Shown piece after piece: positions 53,212 to 62,256 of a stretch of DNA of 64,000 bases (its first letter is position 1; every line of letters starts with the position of its first letter). The notes under the pieces are model-generated. The model was not told the origin of the DNA. It worked only from the letters and a program-made list of their open reading frames with translations, and made no database searches. The DNA comes from Chloroflexota bacterium (lineage in GTDB: Bacteria; Chloroflexota; Anaerolineae; J102), in contig JAKOVD010000127.1 in NCBI GenBank assembly GCA_029782215.1, forward strand, positions 62,001 through 126,000, given 5' to 3'. Position numbers and translations under genes: made by a program.

Positions 53212-53988
53212 TCAGACGAGCAGGGTCGCGCCGGCAAGTTGTCCCCCATCCACGACAAAGGTGGCCCCGGTCGTGTAGCTGGAGGCGGATGAAGCCAGGT
53301 ACAGGGCGACGCCGCACAGCTCCTCCGGCTCGGCCATCCGGTGCTGGGGCACCGCCTTCAGCACGGCCTCGTTGAGCTGCGGATTGCCCCACAGGGCGGC
53401 GCTGAACTTCGTCCGCACGAAGCCAGGGGCAATGGCGTTCACCTGGATGTTGGACGGCGCCAGCTCCACGGCGAGGACCTCGGTGAGCATGAGCACAGCC
53501 GCCTTGCTGACGCAGTAAACGCCCATGCCCGGCAGGGGCGTCCTGCCCGCCACTGAAGCCATGTTGATGATCTTCCCACCGCCCCGCGCCTCCATGACCG
53601 GCGCCACGGCCCTGGCCATGCGGAAGTAACCTTTGACGTTCACGTCCAGGATCTTGTCCCACTGGCCCTCGTCGGCCGTGAGGATCGGGCCAAAGTGGGG
53701 ATTGGTGGCGGCGTTGTTGACGAGAATGTCCACACCGCCGTACACGTCGCACGCGGCCTGAACCAGGCGCTGCACGGCCCCGGCGTCGCCAGTATGGGCG
53801 GCGACGCCGATCGCCTCGCCGCCTGCAGCCTTGATCTGCGAGGCTGCGCCGTCCAGGTCCGTCTGCTTGCGGCTGGCCAGGACCACGCGGGCGCCTGTCC
53901 GCGCCAGGGCGGCGGCGATGGCCAGGCCAATGCCGCGCGAGGCGCCGGTGACGATGGCAACTTGACCGGTCAGGTCGAATGGGTTCAT
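53212..53988 (-). CDS. Short-chain dehydrogenase/reductase (classical SDR)
   Basis: 258 aa. The NAD(P)-binding TGASRGIG, the structural NNAA, the catalytic Ser in INMASVAGR and YxxxK in YCVSKAAV, and the C-terminal [10 protein letters not shown] are all present, so it should be active. The Arg after the Gly motif (ASRK) favours NADPH. The substrate cannot be predicted. A CGGAGGAAG site precedes the ATG. It is separated from DUF1638 by a 121-bp gap without a clear terminator. Confidence 0.93.
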   Translation of the reverse strand: MNPFDLTGQVAIVTGASRGIGLAIAAALARTGARVVLASRKQTDLDGAASQIKAAGGEAIGVAAHTGDAGAVQRLVQAACDVYGGVDILVNNAATNPHFGPILTADEGQWDKILDVNVKGYFRMARAVAPVMEARGGGKIINMASVAGRTPLPGMGVYCVSKAAVLMLTEVLAVELAPSNIQVNAIAPGFVRTKFSAALWGNPQLNEAVLKAVPQHRMAEPEELCGVALYLASSASSYTTGATFVVDGGQLAGATLLV

Positions 53989-54023
53989 GAGCTTCCTCCG
54001 GGTGTATTAAGAAAAACCGTGTT

Positions 54024-57000
54024 TCAACGAGACGCCGGACTCGGGGCAGCCTGCAGCAGGGTCAATTCATCTGCCTGCAGCCAGGCCATGCCCCACTCAT
54101 CTTTCAGCCAGCGGCCGTGCAGCAGCACCGGCTGCCAGGGCTGCGGCGTTGGTAGAGAAGGACCAGGAATCGCCACCGCGAAACTGGTGCGATCGCCGAT
54201 GAAATAGCCCTTGCTGCCCGTCCAGCCCGGCAGACGGGTCGCCGCCACGCTGGCGCGGCGGCCAGGGTGCGCCGGGAGCTGGGCAATAGGCGTCAGCCCT
54301 GTGGGCAGCGAGGCGACGGCATCGAGAGGATGCACGCTGATGGGCTGGCCGAGGAGACGGCGCTCCCACTCAAGCCGGTCGGCAGCGGACTCGGCCACCA
54401 CCGCCGGCGCCGCAAACTCGAACGCCAACTGCAGTGCACTCCCACTCATGCCAATCGCCTCGGCCTCGCGCAGCATCCCGGCCCGGTGTTCCCCCAGACC
54501 GTCGAGCGCCCCGCACTGGATGAGGTGGGCAATCTCCTTCGCTTGCAGCGACACGCGCTGTACGAGGTCCCGCAAGTCCGCAAAGAGTCCCTCTCGCCGT
54601 GCTGCCAGCAGCGCCCGCACCGTGCGGCGGCGAAGGTCTCGAACCTGCCCCAGGCCCATCCAAAGCACGGGCCTGGCGACGCCCTGGCTTGACTCGCAGG
54701 CCAGGGTGAAGGCCAGTCGGCTTTGGTTGACATGGGGCGGTCGCACCTCGATGCCGAGACGCCTTGCCTCGGCCATATAGACGGCCGGGTGGTGAAAGCC
54801 ACCCCAGTCCTGAAGCCGTGCGCACAGAAAGGCCGCCGGATAGTGCGCTTTCAGATAGGCAGAGCGGTAGCTCACGTCGGCATAGGCGGTGGCGTGCCCC
54901 TGGTTGAAGCCATAGCCGGCAAAGGCCTTCACCTGCTCCCACAGGGTATCCGCCTGCGGCTCGCTGAAACCTGGTCCGCCCGGCCGCTGGCACCCGGTGA
55001 TAAAAGTGGAGCGCATGGCCGCCATCTCCTCAGGCTGGAACTTGCTCATCCCCCGGCGCAGGTGGTCGGCCTGCTCCCAACTGAGCCCGGCGATCTCGAC
55101 TGCCACCCGCAGGATCTGCTCCTGAAAGAGCAGGACGCCCTGGGTGCGGGCCATGATCGGTTCCAGGCTGGGGTGCAGAAAGCGAACCTCCTCCTCTCCC
55201 CGGTAGCGGCGGATGAAGGCGCGGGCCATGCCGCCCGTGGCCGGACCGGGCTTGAAGAAAGCATTGGCGACGGCCAGGTCCGCCACCGTGGCTGCCTTCA
55301 GCTCGCGCAGCGTGCGGCGCGCCCCCCACGATTCACATTGGAAGACGCCGATGGTCTCTCCGCGCTGCAGGAGCGCACGCGTATCGGTATCTCCCAAATC
55401 AATGTTCTCTATGCGAAACAGGGGATCGTGATGCTTTCTCACCAGGACCGCGGCGTCATCCAGGACGGTAAGCGCCCGGATCCCCAGGAGATCGAGCTTG
55501 GGGAGCCCGATCGCTTCGACATCGTCGTGGTCGTACTGCGTGATCAAGTAACCCTTGGCCGTCCACTGCACAGGGGCGAAGTCTGTGATGGGACCGGGCG
55601 CCACGACGACGCCACCGGGATGCACACTCAGATGGTGAGGCTGGTCCAGCAGAGCGTAAGCGTCCCTCACGACCTGGCGTTCCTGCGGATCCGTCACCTT
55701 CGCCAGGGCTTCGTCGACTGTCATCTGCGTGCGGCGCCGTGGATCGGGATGCCACCGGTCAGGGAGCAGCCGCGCCAGACGCTTGCCCGCAGCTTCGTCA
55801 AGGCCGTAAGCCTTGGCAGTCTCGCGCAGCGCCGATCGGGGCCGGAAGGTGCTCACCGTAGCTACCAGGGCTACTCGATCTTCGCCATAGGTCCGCCGCA
55901 CGTAGTCAAGGACTTCGTCGCGCCGGCGGCTGCAAAAGTCGAGGTCGATGTCGGGCGGATTACTGCGCGCCGGGCTGAGGAAGCGTTCAAACAGCAGATC
56001 GTGTGCGACCGGATCGACGGTGGTGATCCCGCAGCAGTAGGCCACGAGCGCGTTCGCCACACTGCCTCGGGTGCTCACGGGAATACCCTCGCTCCGCGCA
56101 AAGCGCACGACATCAGCCACCAACAGGAAGAGCGGGGCAAATCCGTGATCGCCAATGGTCTGGAGTTCGGCCTGCACGCGCGCAAGGACGGCCTCCGGAG
56201 TGCTTGCCCCGTACTTCTGCACCATCCCAGCCTGCACCATGGCGGCGAGCGCCGTGCTCGGCGTCTCGCTCTCGGCCAAGACCAGGCTCGGCCAAATCGG
56301 ACGGCCGTCGGGCAACGCCGGCTGGCAGCGGGCAGCGATTTCCGCAGTGGCGGCGACGGCGGCAGGAAAGGCGGCGAGACGCTCCTCCATCTCGGCGGAC
56401 GACAACCAGCGCAAGCTGACGGCCTGCTCCCCGCGATCGGGCAGCGCCGCCGCGGGCACGGCGTCGAGCCGGCAATTGCGATCGATGGCGGCGAGCAGGC
56501 GTAACCGCGGACGGCTTCCTTCGTCAAGATAATAAATAGGCTGCACTGCAACTGGTGCAAGACCAAAGCGTTCGGCGAGGCGGCTCAGTTCTGAAGCCAC
56601 TGCCAGGTCGCTGCTTTCGTGCACTTCGAGGGCCACAAAGGCATCATCTTCGTAGACCCCGGCCAGGCGGGCGAGGTAGCGTGCCGCGGTCCCGCTCTCG
56701 CCTGCGCGCACCAGCCGTTCGACCCAGCCTCTGCGCCCACCCGACAGAGCCACAAGACCATCCCGATGCGCAGCCAGCACTTCCCAGCTCACACCCGATT
56801 GGGCAGCCTCCAGCCGCCGCGGACCGCCCTGGATCACGGACGACAACCGGCAGAGGGAACGATAGCCTGCCGGCCCCGTCGCCAGAAGCACCAGTTCGCC
56901 CGTACCCTCCAGACCCAGCGACGGCGGCATGCCCGCGGGAGCGGCCACCGTCACGGTCATCCCGATGATCGGTTGGATGCCGCGTTCACGGCACAGCCGG

Positions 57001-57152
57001 CCGAAGGCCACAGCACCGTAGAGCCCGTTTGTATCCGTAAGGGCCAAACGCGACATCCCCTCAGCCGCCGCACGCCCCACAAGATCGGGCAGCCCCATCA
57101 CGCCGCCCAACATCGTATAGTGAGAATGAACGCACAGGTGAACAAAATTCAT
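54024..57152 (-). CDS. DNA polymerase III alpha subunit, short DnaE form
   Basis: 1042 aa C-family polymerase. The N-terminal PHP domain has FVHLCVHSHYTMLGG and LALTDTNGLYGA. The palm catalytic Asp pair is in PPDIDLDFCSRRRDEVLDY and the third Asp in LPKLDLLGIRAL. Fingers, helix-hairpin-helix (SRLAFTLA to IQCGALDGLGEHR) and an OB fold follow. The protein is about 100 residues shorter than replicative DnaE1 and ends soon after the OB domain, like error-prone DnaE2/ImuC, but no imuA/imuB genes are nearby. I start at ATG 57152, which matches the family N terminus; the longer frame is not supported. Confidence 0.88.
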   Translation of the reverse strand: MNFVHLCVHSHYTMLGGVMGLPDLVGRAAAEGMSRLALTDTNGLYGAVAFGRLCRERGIQPIIGMTVTVAAPAGMPPSLGLEGTGELVLLATGPAGYRSLCRLSSVIQGGPRRLEAAQSGVSWEVLAAHRDGLVALSGGRRGWVERLVRAGESGTAARYLARLAGVYEDDAFVALEVHESSDLAVASELSRLAERFGLAPVAVQPIYYLDEGSRPRLRLLAAIDRNCRLDAVPAAALPDRGEQAVSLRWLSSAEMEERLAAFPAAVAATAEIAARCQPALPDGRPIWPSLVLAESETPSTALAAMVQAGMVQKYGASTPEAVLARVQAELQTIGDHGFAPLFLLVADVVRFARSEGIPVSTRGSVANALVAYCCGITTVDPVAHDLLFERFLSPARSNPPDIDLDFCSRRRDEVLDYVRRTYGEDRVALVATVSTFRPRSALRETAKAYGLDEAAGKRLARLLPDRWHPDPRRRTQMTVDEALAKVTDPQERQVVRDAYALLDQPHHLSVHPGGVVVAPGPITDFAPVQWTAKGYLITQYDHDDVEAIGLPKLDLLGIRALTVLDDAAVLVRKHHDPLFRIENIDLGDTDTRALLQRGETIGVFQCESWGARRTLRELKAATVADLAVANAFFKPGPATGGMARAFIRRYRGEEEVRFLHPSLEPIMARTQGVLLFQEQILRVAVEIAGLSWEQADHLRRGMSKFQPEEMAAMRSTFITGCQRPGGPGFSEPQADTLWEQVKAFAGYGFNQGHATAYADVSYRSAYLKAHYPAAFLCARLQDWGGFHHPAVYMAEARRLGIEVRPPHVNQSRLAFTLACESSQGVARPVLWMGLGQVRDLRRRTVRALLAARREGLFADLRDLVQRVSLQAKEIAHLIQCGALDGLGEHRAGMLREAEAIGMSGSALQLAFEFAAPAVVAESAADRLEWERRLLGQPISVHPLDAVASLPTGLTPIAQLPAHPGRRASVAATRLPGWTGSKGYFIGDRTSFAVAIPGPSLPTPQPWQPVLLHGRWLKDEWGMAWLQADELTLLQAAPSPASR

Positions 57153-57379
57153 CGCAACAGCAATCGCTACGCGAGTGGGACGAACGACACCGTCCTCACG
57201 GCGTTCTTGCCCGTTTCCGGCGCATAGGCTATGATAACATATCACGTGTTCGTTGGGCGGTTGTTTGCCCATGCTTTTTCTAAAATAGAACATGTGTGCA
57301 CACAGCGCGTGGTTGGTCGGCAGATGAGCACTCGACAGCTCGGTCGTCTGCGAACTGCCGGACAAGGACGAGGCAACCC

Positions 57380-60379
57380 ATGACCCCCACTGGTTCGCAG
57401 CATCCCTTTCACGTCCTGGTGCGCTTGGCTCTTATCGTGGCGATCGTGACCTCCGCCGTGCTTCCCCTGCCAGTCCTGGCTGCCGGCGGTCCGACCCACA
57501 TGCCAGCGCGCTTGCCTTCTCCGGCCGTTTCGGACGCAACGGCCGGAGCCATCGACCGTTTGACGGCCATCTCCGGGGGGTCGCCCGTCCAAACCACGCG
57601 CATCTTCGACCGCTACGGTAACCTGCTCTATGAGCTGAACGACGAGGGGAAGCGCACGATCGTACCGCTGCAGCGCGTGCCCCAGGCGCTGGTCAACGCC
57701 ACGGTCGCCACCGAAGACAAGAACTTCTACCGGCACGGCGGCATTGACCTCAGCGCCATCGCCAGGGCCGCCTATCAGAATTGGAACGCGAACACCATCG
57801 TTTCCGGGGCGAGCACCATCCCGCAGCAGCTTGTTCGCACTTTGATGCTGGGCGAGGCATCGCGCTACGACCTCAGCATGAACAGAAAACTACGCGAAGC
57901 GTCGCTGGCGATGGACTTGAGTGGGGCCTACACCAAGGATCAGATACTGGAGATGTATCTGAACACTGTCTACTACGGACACCAGGCCTACGGGGTACAG
58001 GCGGCGGCCGAAACCTACTTCCGCAAGGACGTCTCCGATCTCACCCTGGCCGAGTGTGCCCTCCTGGCCGGGCTTCCACAGTCCCCCGTCTTCCTCGATC
58101 CGTTCATCCACCCGGACGACGCCCACGTCCGCCAGCATGTGGTGCTTGATCTGATGGCGGAGCAAGGCTACATCACCGGCGCTCAGCGGGACGAGGCCAA
58201 AGCCGAGCCCATTCGCTATCTGCCGCCCGAACCGCCGGTCCTGCGCGCTCCCCACTTCGTCGACTACGTCCGGGAGATCCTGCTCGAACGCTACGGCCCC
58301 GAAGGCTTGCGGCGAGGCCTCCAGGTCTACACCTCAATCGATCTGCGTTACCAACAGATCGCCGAGCAGATCGCCCGCGCCCAGATCGAGGAGATCAGCA
58401 ACAGCGTCGGCGCTCACAATGCGGCCGTAGTCCTGATCCACCCCCCCACGGCACAGGTCCTGGCGATGGTGGGGAGCATCGACTACTACGACAACAGCAT
58501 TGACGGCCAAGTGAATGTCGCCACCAGTCCCCGGCAGCCAGGATCGTCCATCAAGCCGGTCGTCTATGCCACGGCGTTTGCCAACGGCTGGACCCCGGCC
58601 TCACCGATCTGGGACGGGCCGGTCGTCTACCGCCTTGACAGCGGCGGCAACTACCAGCCGCACAACGTCACAGGCCGCTACTACGGGGCGCTGCGGCTGC
58701 GCACCTCGTTGGCGAACTCGCTCAACATCCCGGCCATCAAGCTCCTGCAGCAGGTTGGCATACCGAGGGTGCTGACGACTGCGAAGGCGCTCGGCATCGA
58801 ATCGTGGCGCAACCCGCCCGAGACCTATGGGCTCTCGCTGACCCTTGGCGGCTATGAGGTTCCCCTGATCGAGCTGACGCACGCCTTCGCCACCATTGCT
58901 AACGGCGGCGCCTACGTGCCCCTGGCCCCGATCATGGACATCCGGGATTCGGCAGGACGGGTCATGTTCAAGGCCGAGCCCCCCGATCCCCCCCACTACG
59001 CCATCCCTCCCAGCGCAGCCTACCAGATCGCCAACGTCCTCAGCGATACTCGCGTCCGGCAGTTGATCTTTGGCCGCAATTCACCTCTCGATACCAGCCA
59101 ACCCACAGCCGTCAAGACGGGGACGACCGACAACTACCGGGACAATCTGACCGCCGGCTTCACGCCCTACCTGGCAGTGGGCATTTGGGTGGGCAACAGC
59201 GATGGCAAAGCCCTGCGCAACTCGCTGGCCTACCGTTCGGCGACCCCGATCTTCCACGACATTTTCGAGACGATCTGGGCCAACCCCAACCTGTTCCCGA
59301 CGTTGGGTTATGTCAACGAGCCCCTACCCCAGGGCTTCACGCCGCCGCCGGGCATTATCACGGCGCCTGTCTGCGATCTGCTGGCAGGCCGTTTCGACCG
59401 CAATTGTCCCAACGTATACAACGAAGTCTTTGCCGCACCATCCGCCGACAACACTCCGGTTCCGGGTGGGGTCCCGAGCTACAAGCCCGATCAGCGCGGC
59501 TACTGTCTGCCCCCGATCGACGATGGGGCCTCCTCCGAGGTGAACGCAGCCCTGGCCTTTGTACCCCTGCCCCAGGAACCTGCCGACCGCGCGGTCTCCG
59601 AGAGCTGGAGCAACCGCTACGGCATCGGCGTCAAGTCGTTCGCCGAGTGCGACCGGACGCCCGTTGCCCGCGAGCCATCCAAACCGGAGCCGCTCCCCAA
59701 ACCGACGCGCCTGGTGTTCATCGCCCCACGCGTGGCGCGGGCGCCCGGCCTTGTGCCTGGCAACCGGGTGGTCTTGGCGCAGAATGCCGAGGCTTTGAAC
59801 ATCCGCAGCCAGCCGGGGACGCAGGCGAGCATCCTTGGTGCGCTCCAGCACGGCCAGATTGCCCTGGTCCGGCAGGGACCGGTCAAGGCTGAAAGCAGCA
59901 ACTGGCTGCAGATCCGGGTGATCGACAGCGGCCGCATCGGCTGGGTGCTGGCGCGCTCACTTGAACCCCTGCCGCCGCCGGAGGCCGACGCAGCCGCCCC
60001 AAGCCCGGGCTCTGCGGCCACTCCGGCGCCTGCAGCCACCCCATCGCCTGAGGGCGCTGCCACGCCCACGCCGTCCGGCCTGGCAGGCGACAGCATCACG
60101 CCCACACCCGAGCCCGACGCCCCTGTCGGCGTCGCACGTGCGGCGCCGATCCGCATCGACCCGGAGCAGAAGGCCCTTGAGGTGCGCGCCCTGCCGAACC
60201 CGAAGGCGCCGCTCGTCTCTGTCATCACCAGGGACCAACGCTACGTCATCGTAGGGGGGCCGCAAACTGGCAATGGCACAGAGTGGTACCCTGTGGCGCC
60301 TGAGGGCTCCAGCCAACTGTACGGCTGGGTGGACGGCCGCTTCCTTGCCGGCGTTGACGCCGGCGCTCAGGGTCCGTGA
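57380..60379 (+). CDS. Class A penicillin-binding protein with C-terminal SH3 repeats
   Basis: 999 aa bifunctional peptidoglycan synthase. A signal-anchor segment (residues 10-35) is followed by the GT51 glycosyltransferase with catalytic Glu112 in VATEDKNFYRHGGID and by the QLVRTLMLGE and EMYLNTVYYG motifs. The transpeptidase has Ser389-x-x-Lys392 in GSSIKP, SLN and VKTGTTDNYRD. Beyond about residue 790 are two SH3-like domains (VVLAQNAEALNIRSQPG and RIDPEQKALEVRALPNP) separated by a Pro/Thr/Ala-rich linker, likely for wall binding. ATG 57380 has an AGGACGAGG ribosome region. It is divergent from dnaE across about 227 bp with no certain promoter. Confidence 0.95.
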   Translation: MTPTGSQHPFHVLVRLALIVAIVTSAVLPLPVLAAGGPTHMPARLPSPAVSDATAGAIDRLTAISGGSPVQTTRIFDRYGNLLYELNDEGKRTIVPLQRVPQALVNATVATEDKNFYRHGGIDLSAIARAAYQNWNANTIVSGASTIPQQLVRTLMLGEASRYDLSMNRKLREASLAMDLSGAYTKDQILEMYLNTVYYGHQAYGVQAAAETYFRKDVSDLTLAECALLAGLPQSPVFLDPFIHPDDAHVRQHVVLDLMAEQGYITGAQRDEAKAEPIRYLPPEPPVLRAPHFVDYVREILLERYGPEGLRRGLQVYTSIDLRYQQIAEQIARAQIEEISNSVGAHNAAVVLIHPPTAQVLAMVGSIDYYDNSIDGQVNVATSPRQPGSSIKPVVYATAFANGWTPASPIWDGPVVYRLDSGGNYQPHNVTGRYYGALRLRTSLANSLNIPAIKLLQQVGIPRVLTTAKALGIESWRNPPETYGLSLTLGGYEVPLIELTHAFATIANGGAYVPLAPIMDIRDSAGRVMFKAEPPDPPHYAIPPSAAYQIANVLSDTRVRQLIFGRNSPLDTSQPTAVKTGTTDNYRDNLTAGFTPYLAVGIWVGNSDGKALRNSLAYRSATPIFHDIFETIWANPNLFPTLGYVNEPLPQGFTPPPGIITAPVCDLLAGRFDRNCPNVYNEVFAAPSADNTPVPGGVPSYKPDQRGYCLPPIDDGASSEVNAALAFVPLPQEPADRAVSESWSNRYGIGVKSFAECDRTPVAREPSKPEPLPKPTRLVFIAPRVARAPGLVPGNRVVLAQNAEALNIRSQPGTQASILGALQHGQIALVRQGPVKAESSNWLQIRVIDSGRIGWVLARSLEPLPPPEADAAAPSPGSAATPAPAATPSPEGAATPTPSGLAGDSITPTPEPDAPVGVARAAPIRIDPEQKALEVRALPNPKAPLVSVITRDQRYVIVGGPQTGNGTEWYPVAPEGSSQLYGWVDGRFLAGVDAGAQGP

Positions 60380-60389
60380 GGGAGCCGCC

Positions 60390-61064
60390 ATGACCAACCA
60401 ACGGACTGCCAAACCGGGAAGGCCGCCGCGGCGGACGGGCCAACGATGGAGATATTTCGTCGCATTCCTGGCGTCGTGCGCCGCGATCCTGTGGCTGAGC
60501 GCCTGCAACAACGGCGCCGCCGTGCCCATGGTGATTCCCACGCCGGTGGTGACGCCGACCGTCACCCCGACGGCGACGCCGGTCGTTTATACCGTGCAGC
60601 CGGGCGACACGGTGATCGGCATTTCCAATAAGTTCGGCATCGACGCCGAAACGCTGGTCAAGGTCAACGCCATTGCCGACGTGACCTTGCTGCAGCCTGG
60701 CCAACAGCTCTTGATTTCGGACAAGGTCACTGCCTCGGGCACGCCCCTGCCCACGCCCACCCCCACGACCGAACCGTGCGTCGGCGGCTGTGCGACGCCG
60801 GTCGCAGCCTGTGACATCAAGGCCTTCCGGGCGCGCCTCGATGGAACCCAGATGTTCGTGCTGCCGGCCGATGAAATCTATGACCGCGTTCCGGCCGAAC
60901 TTTGGTTCTGCCAGGAAACCCGTGCGCGCGCGGCAGGATGGGTGCGCTGGACCGCCTTCGGTCCTGAACCGCCGACACCTACGCCAGCGCCGACGGCCAC
61001 ACCGACGCCTGTTCCTCCGCCCACAGCCACGGCGACCGCCACCGCCACCGTCAAAACGAATTGA
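60390..61064 (+). CDS. LysM-domain lipoprotein
   Basis: 224 aa. A basic N terminus leads to a hydrophobic signal with lipobox WLSAC, then a Thr/Pro linker and one LysM domain (VYTVQPGDTVIGISNKFGIDAETLVKVN-type pattern, about residues 66-112) that binds GlcNAc glycans. A second small domain with about six cysteines or Trp residues (PCVGGC, CDIKAFRARLDG, ELWFCQE) follows, ending in a Pro/Thr/Ala-rich tail. It begins 10 bp after the PBP gene, so the two are co-expressed wall proteins. Confidence 0.88.
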   Translation: MTNQRTAKPGRPPRRTGQRWRYFVAFLASCAAILWLSACNNGAAVPMVIPTPVVTPTVTPTATPVVYTVQPGDTVIGISNKFGIDAETLVKVNAIADVTLLQPGQQLLISDKVTASGTPLPTPTPTTEPCVGGCATPVAACDIKAFRARLDGTQMFVLPADEIYDRVPAELWFCQETRARAAGWVRWTAFGPEPPTPTPAPTATPTPVPPPTATATATATVKTN

Positions 61065-61089
61065 CAGGCACTGGCAGTGGGTCTATACT
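61061..61089 (+). promoter_or_regulatory. Consensus promoter for the substrate-binding protein gene
   Basis: TTGACA (61061-61066, overlapping the stop codon of the LysM gene) and TATACT (61084-61089) with an ideal 17-bp spacer; the start is expected near 61096, about 80 nt before the ATG. Confidence 0.8.
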
Positions 61090-61174
61090 CCGCGACCGTC
61101 TTTGGGCTCGCGGCGGTTCGACCGCGCCGCAGGTCCACCGCCACTCACGCCTTCCTTCGACCAAGAGGTGAACC

Positions 61175-62191
61175 ATGCTCCGAGCTCACTCCTTCCGATG
61201 GTGGCTGCTCCTGCCGGTGTTGGTGCTCGGGCTCGCCGCCTGCGGCGCCCCAGCCACCACACAGCAGCCGGCCGCCCAGCCCACCGCTGCGCCAGCGCAG
61301 CCGACCACGGCGCCACCCAGCGCCAAGAAACCCACGATCAAACTGGCCGAAAATCCCTGGACCGGCTCGCAGGTGAACGTGGCCGTGGCCAAGCTGCTGC
61401 TCAAGGACAAGCTGGGCTACCCCGTTGAGGTCGTGACTGTCGACGAAAACGCCCAGTGGCCGGCGATCGCCAAGGGCGAGCTTTCCGCCAGCCTCGAGGT
61501 GTGGCCCTCCGGGCACGTCAACGATGTCAAGCAGTACATCGATGAGCAGAAGGTGGTGGAAAACCTGGGCCCGCTGGGACCGGTCGGCAAGATCGGTTGG
61601 TACGTCCCCAAGTACGTCGTCGACGCCCATCCTGAGCTGGCCACATGGGAAGGTTTCAAGAAGCCGGAGCTGGCCAAGCTGTTCGCCACCGCCGAGACAG
61701 GCGACAAGGGCCAGTTCCTGGCCGGTGATCCCAGTTGGGTTCAGTACGATGACCAGATCATCAAGAACCTTGGCCTGGACCTGCAGGTGGTCGTGGCCGG
61801 TTCCGAGGAGGCCATCCTGGCGGCGCTTGACAGCGCCTACAGCCGCAAGTCTCCCGTTCTCTTCTACTTCTGGACTCCCCACTCGATCCATGCCAAGTAC
61901 GAGCTCGTCGAAGTCAAGCTGCCGCCCTACAGCAAGGAGTGCTACGACAAGGCTTCGGCCGGTGGGGTGAGCTGCGACTACCCGCCTGACGATCTCTTCA
62001 AGGTGAATTGGCCTGGTCTCAAAGACCAGGCGCCCGAAGCCTACTCGCTCCTGAAAAACTTCAACTACACCACGCAGGACCAGATCGAGATGATCGCCGA
62101 TGTCGAGCTGCACGGCAAGTCGGTCGACGAGGCCGCCCAGGCCTGGATTGACAAGCACCCGGATAAATGGCAGCCCTGGCTGTCAAAATAA
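61175..62191 (+). CDS. ABC transporter substrate-binding lipoprotein (ProX/OpuAC, glycine-betaine type)
   Basis: 338 aa. The signal peptide ends in lipobox LGLAAC, followed by a Pro/Ala/Thr/Gln linker. The binding domain starts IKLAENPWTGSQVNVAVAKLLL and contains VWPSGHVNDVK, GWYVPKYVVD, FYFWTPHSIHAKYELVEVKLP and AQAWIDKHPDKWQPWL, the pattern of quaternary-ammonium binding proteins. It is probably the partner of the convergent ProW-like permease for uptake of osmoprotectants. An AAGAGG site lies 6-7 nt before the ATG. Confidence 0.9.
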   Translation: MLRAHSFRWWLLLPVLVLGLAACGAPATTQQPAAQPTAAPAQPTTAPPSAKKPTIKLAENPWTGSQVNVAVAKLLLKDKLGYPVEVVTVDENAQWPAIAKGELSASLEVWPSGHVNDVKQYIDEQKVVENLGPLGPVGKIGWYVPKYVVDAHPELATWEGFKKPELAKLFATAETGDKGQFLAGDPSWVQYDDQIIKNLGLDLQVVVAGSEEAILAALDSAYSRKSPVLFYFWTPHSIHAKYELVEVKLPPYSKECYDKASAGGVSCDYPPDDLFKVNWPGLKDQAPEAYSLLKNFNYTTQDQIEMIADVELHGKSVDEAAQAWIDKHPDKWQPWLSK

Positions 62192-62217
62192 CCGGCACTG
62201 ACAACCGGTTGCTGATC

Positions 62218-62256
62218 AAGCGGCTCCTGCTCCCCGGCGGGAGCCGCTTGCTTTGT
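62218..62256. terminator. Bidirectional terminator hairpin between proX- and proW-like genes
   Basis: AAGCGGCTCC (62218-62227) pairs perfectly with GGAGCCGCTT (62240-62249). A GCTTTG tail follows on the plus strand, and an A/T-containing tail on the minus strand. Confidence 0.65.

Noticed and set aside
61110..61140. GCGGTTCGACCGC resembling a tRNA T-arm
   Set aside because: No acceptor stem, D-arm or anticodon arm is present around it; it is part of the leader of the binding-protein gene.
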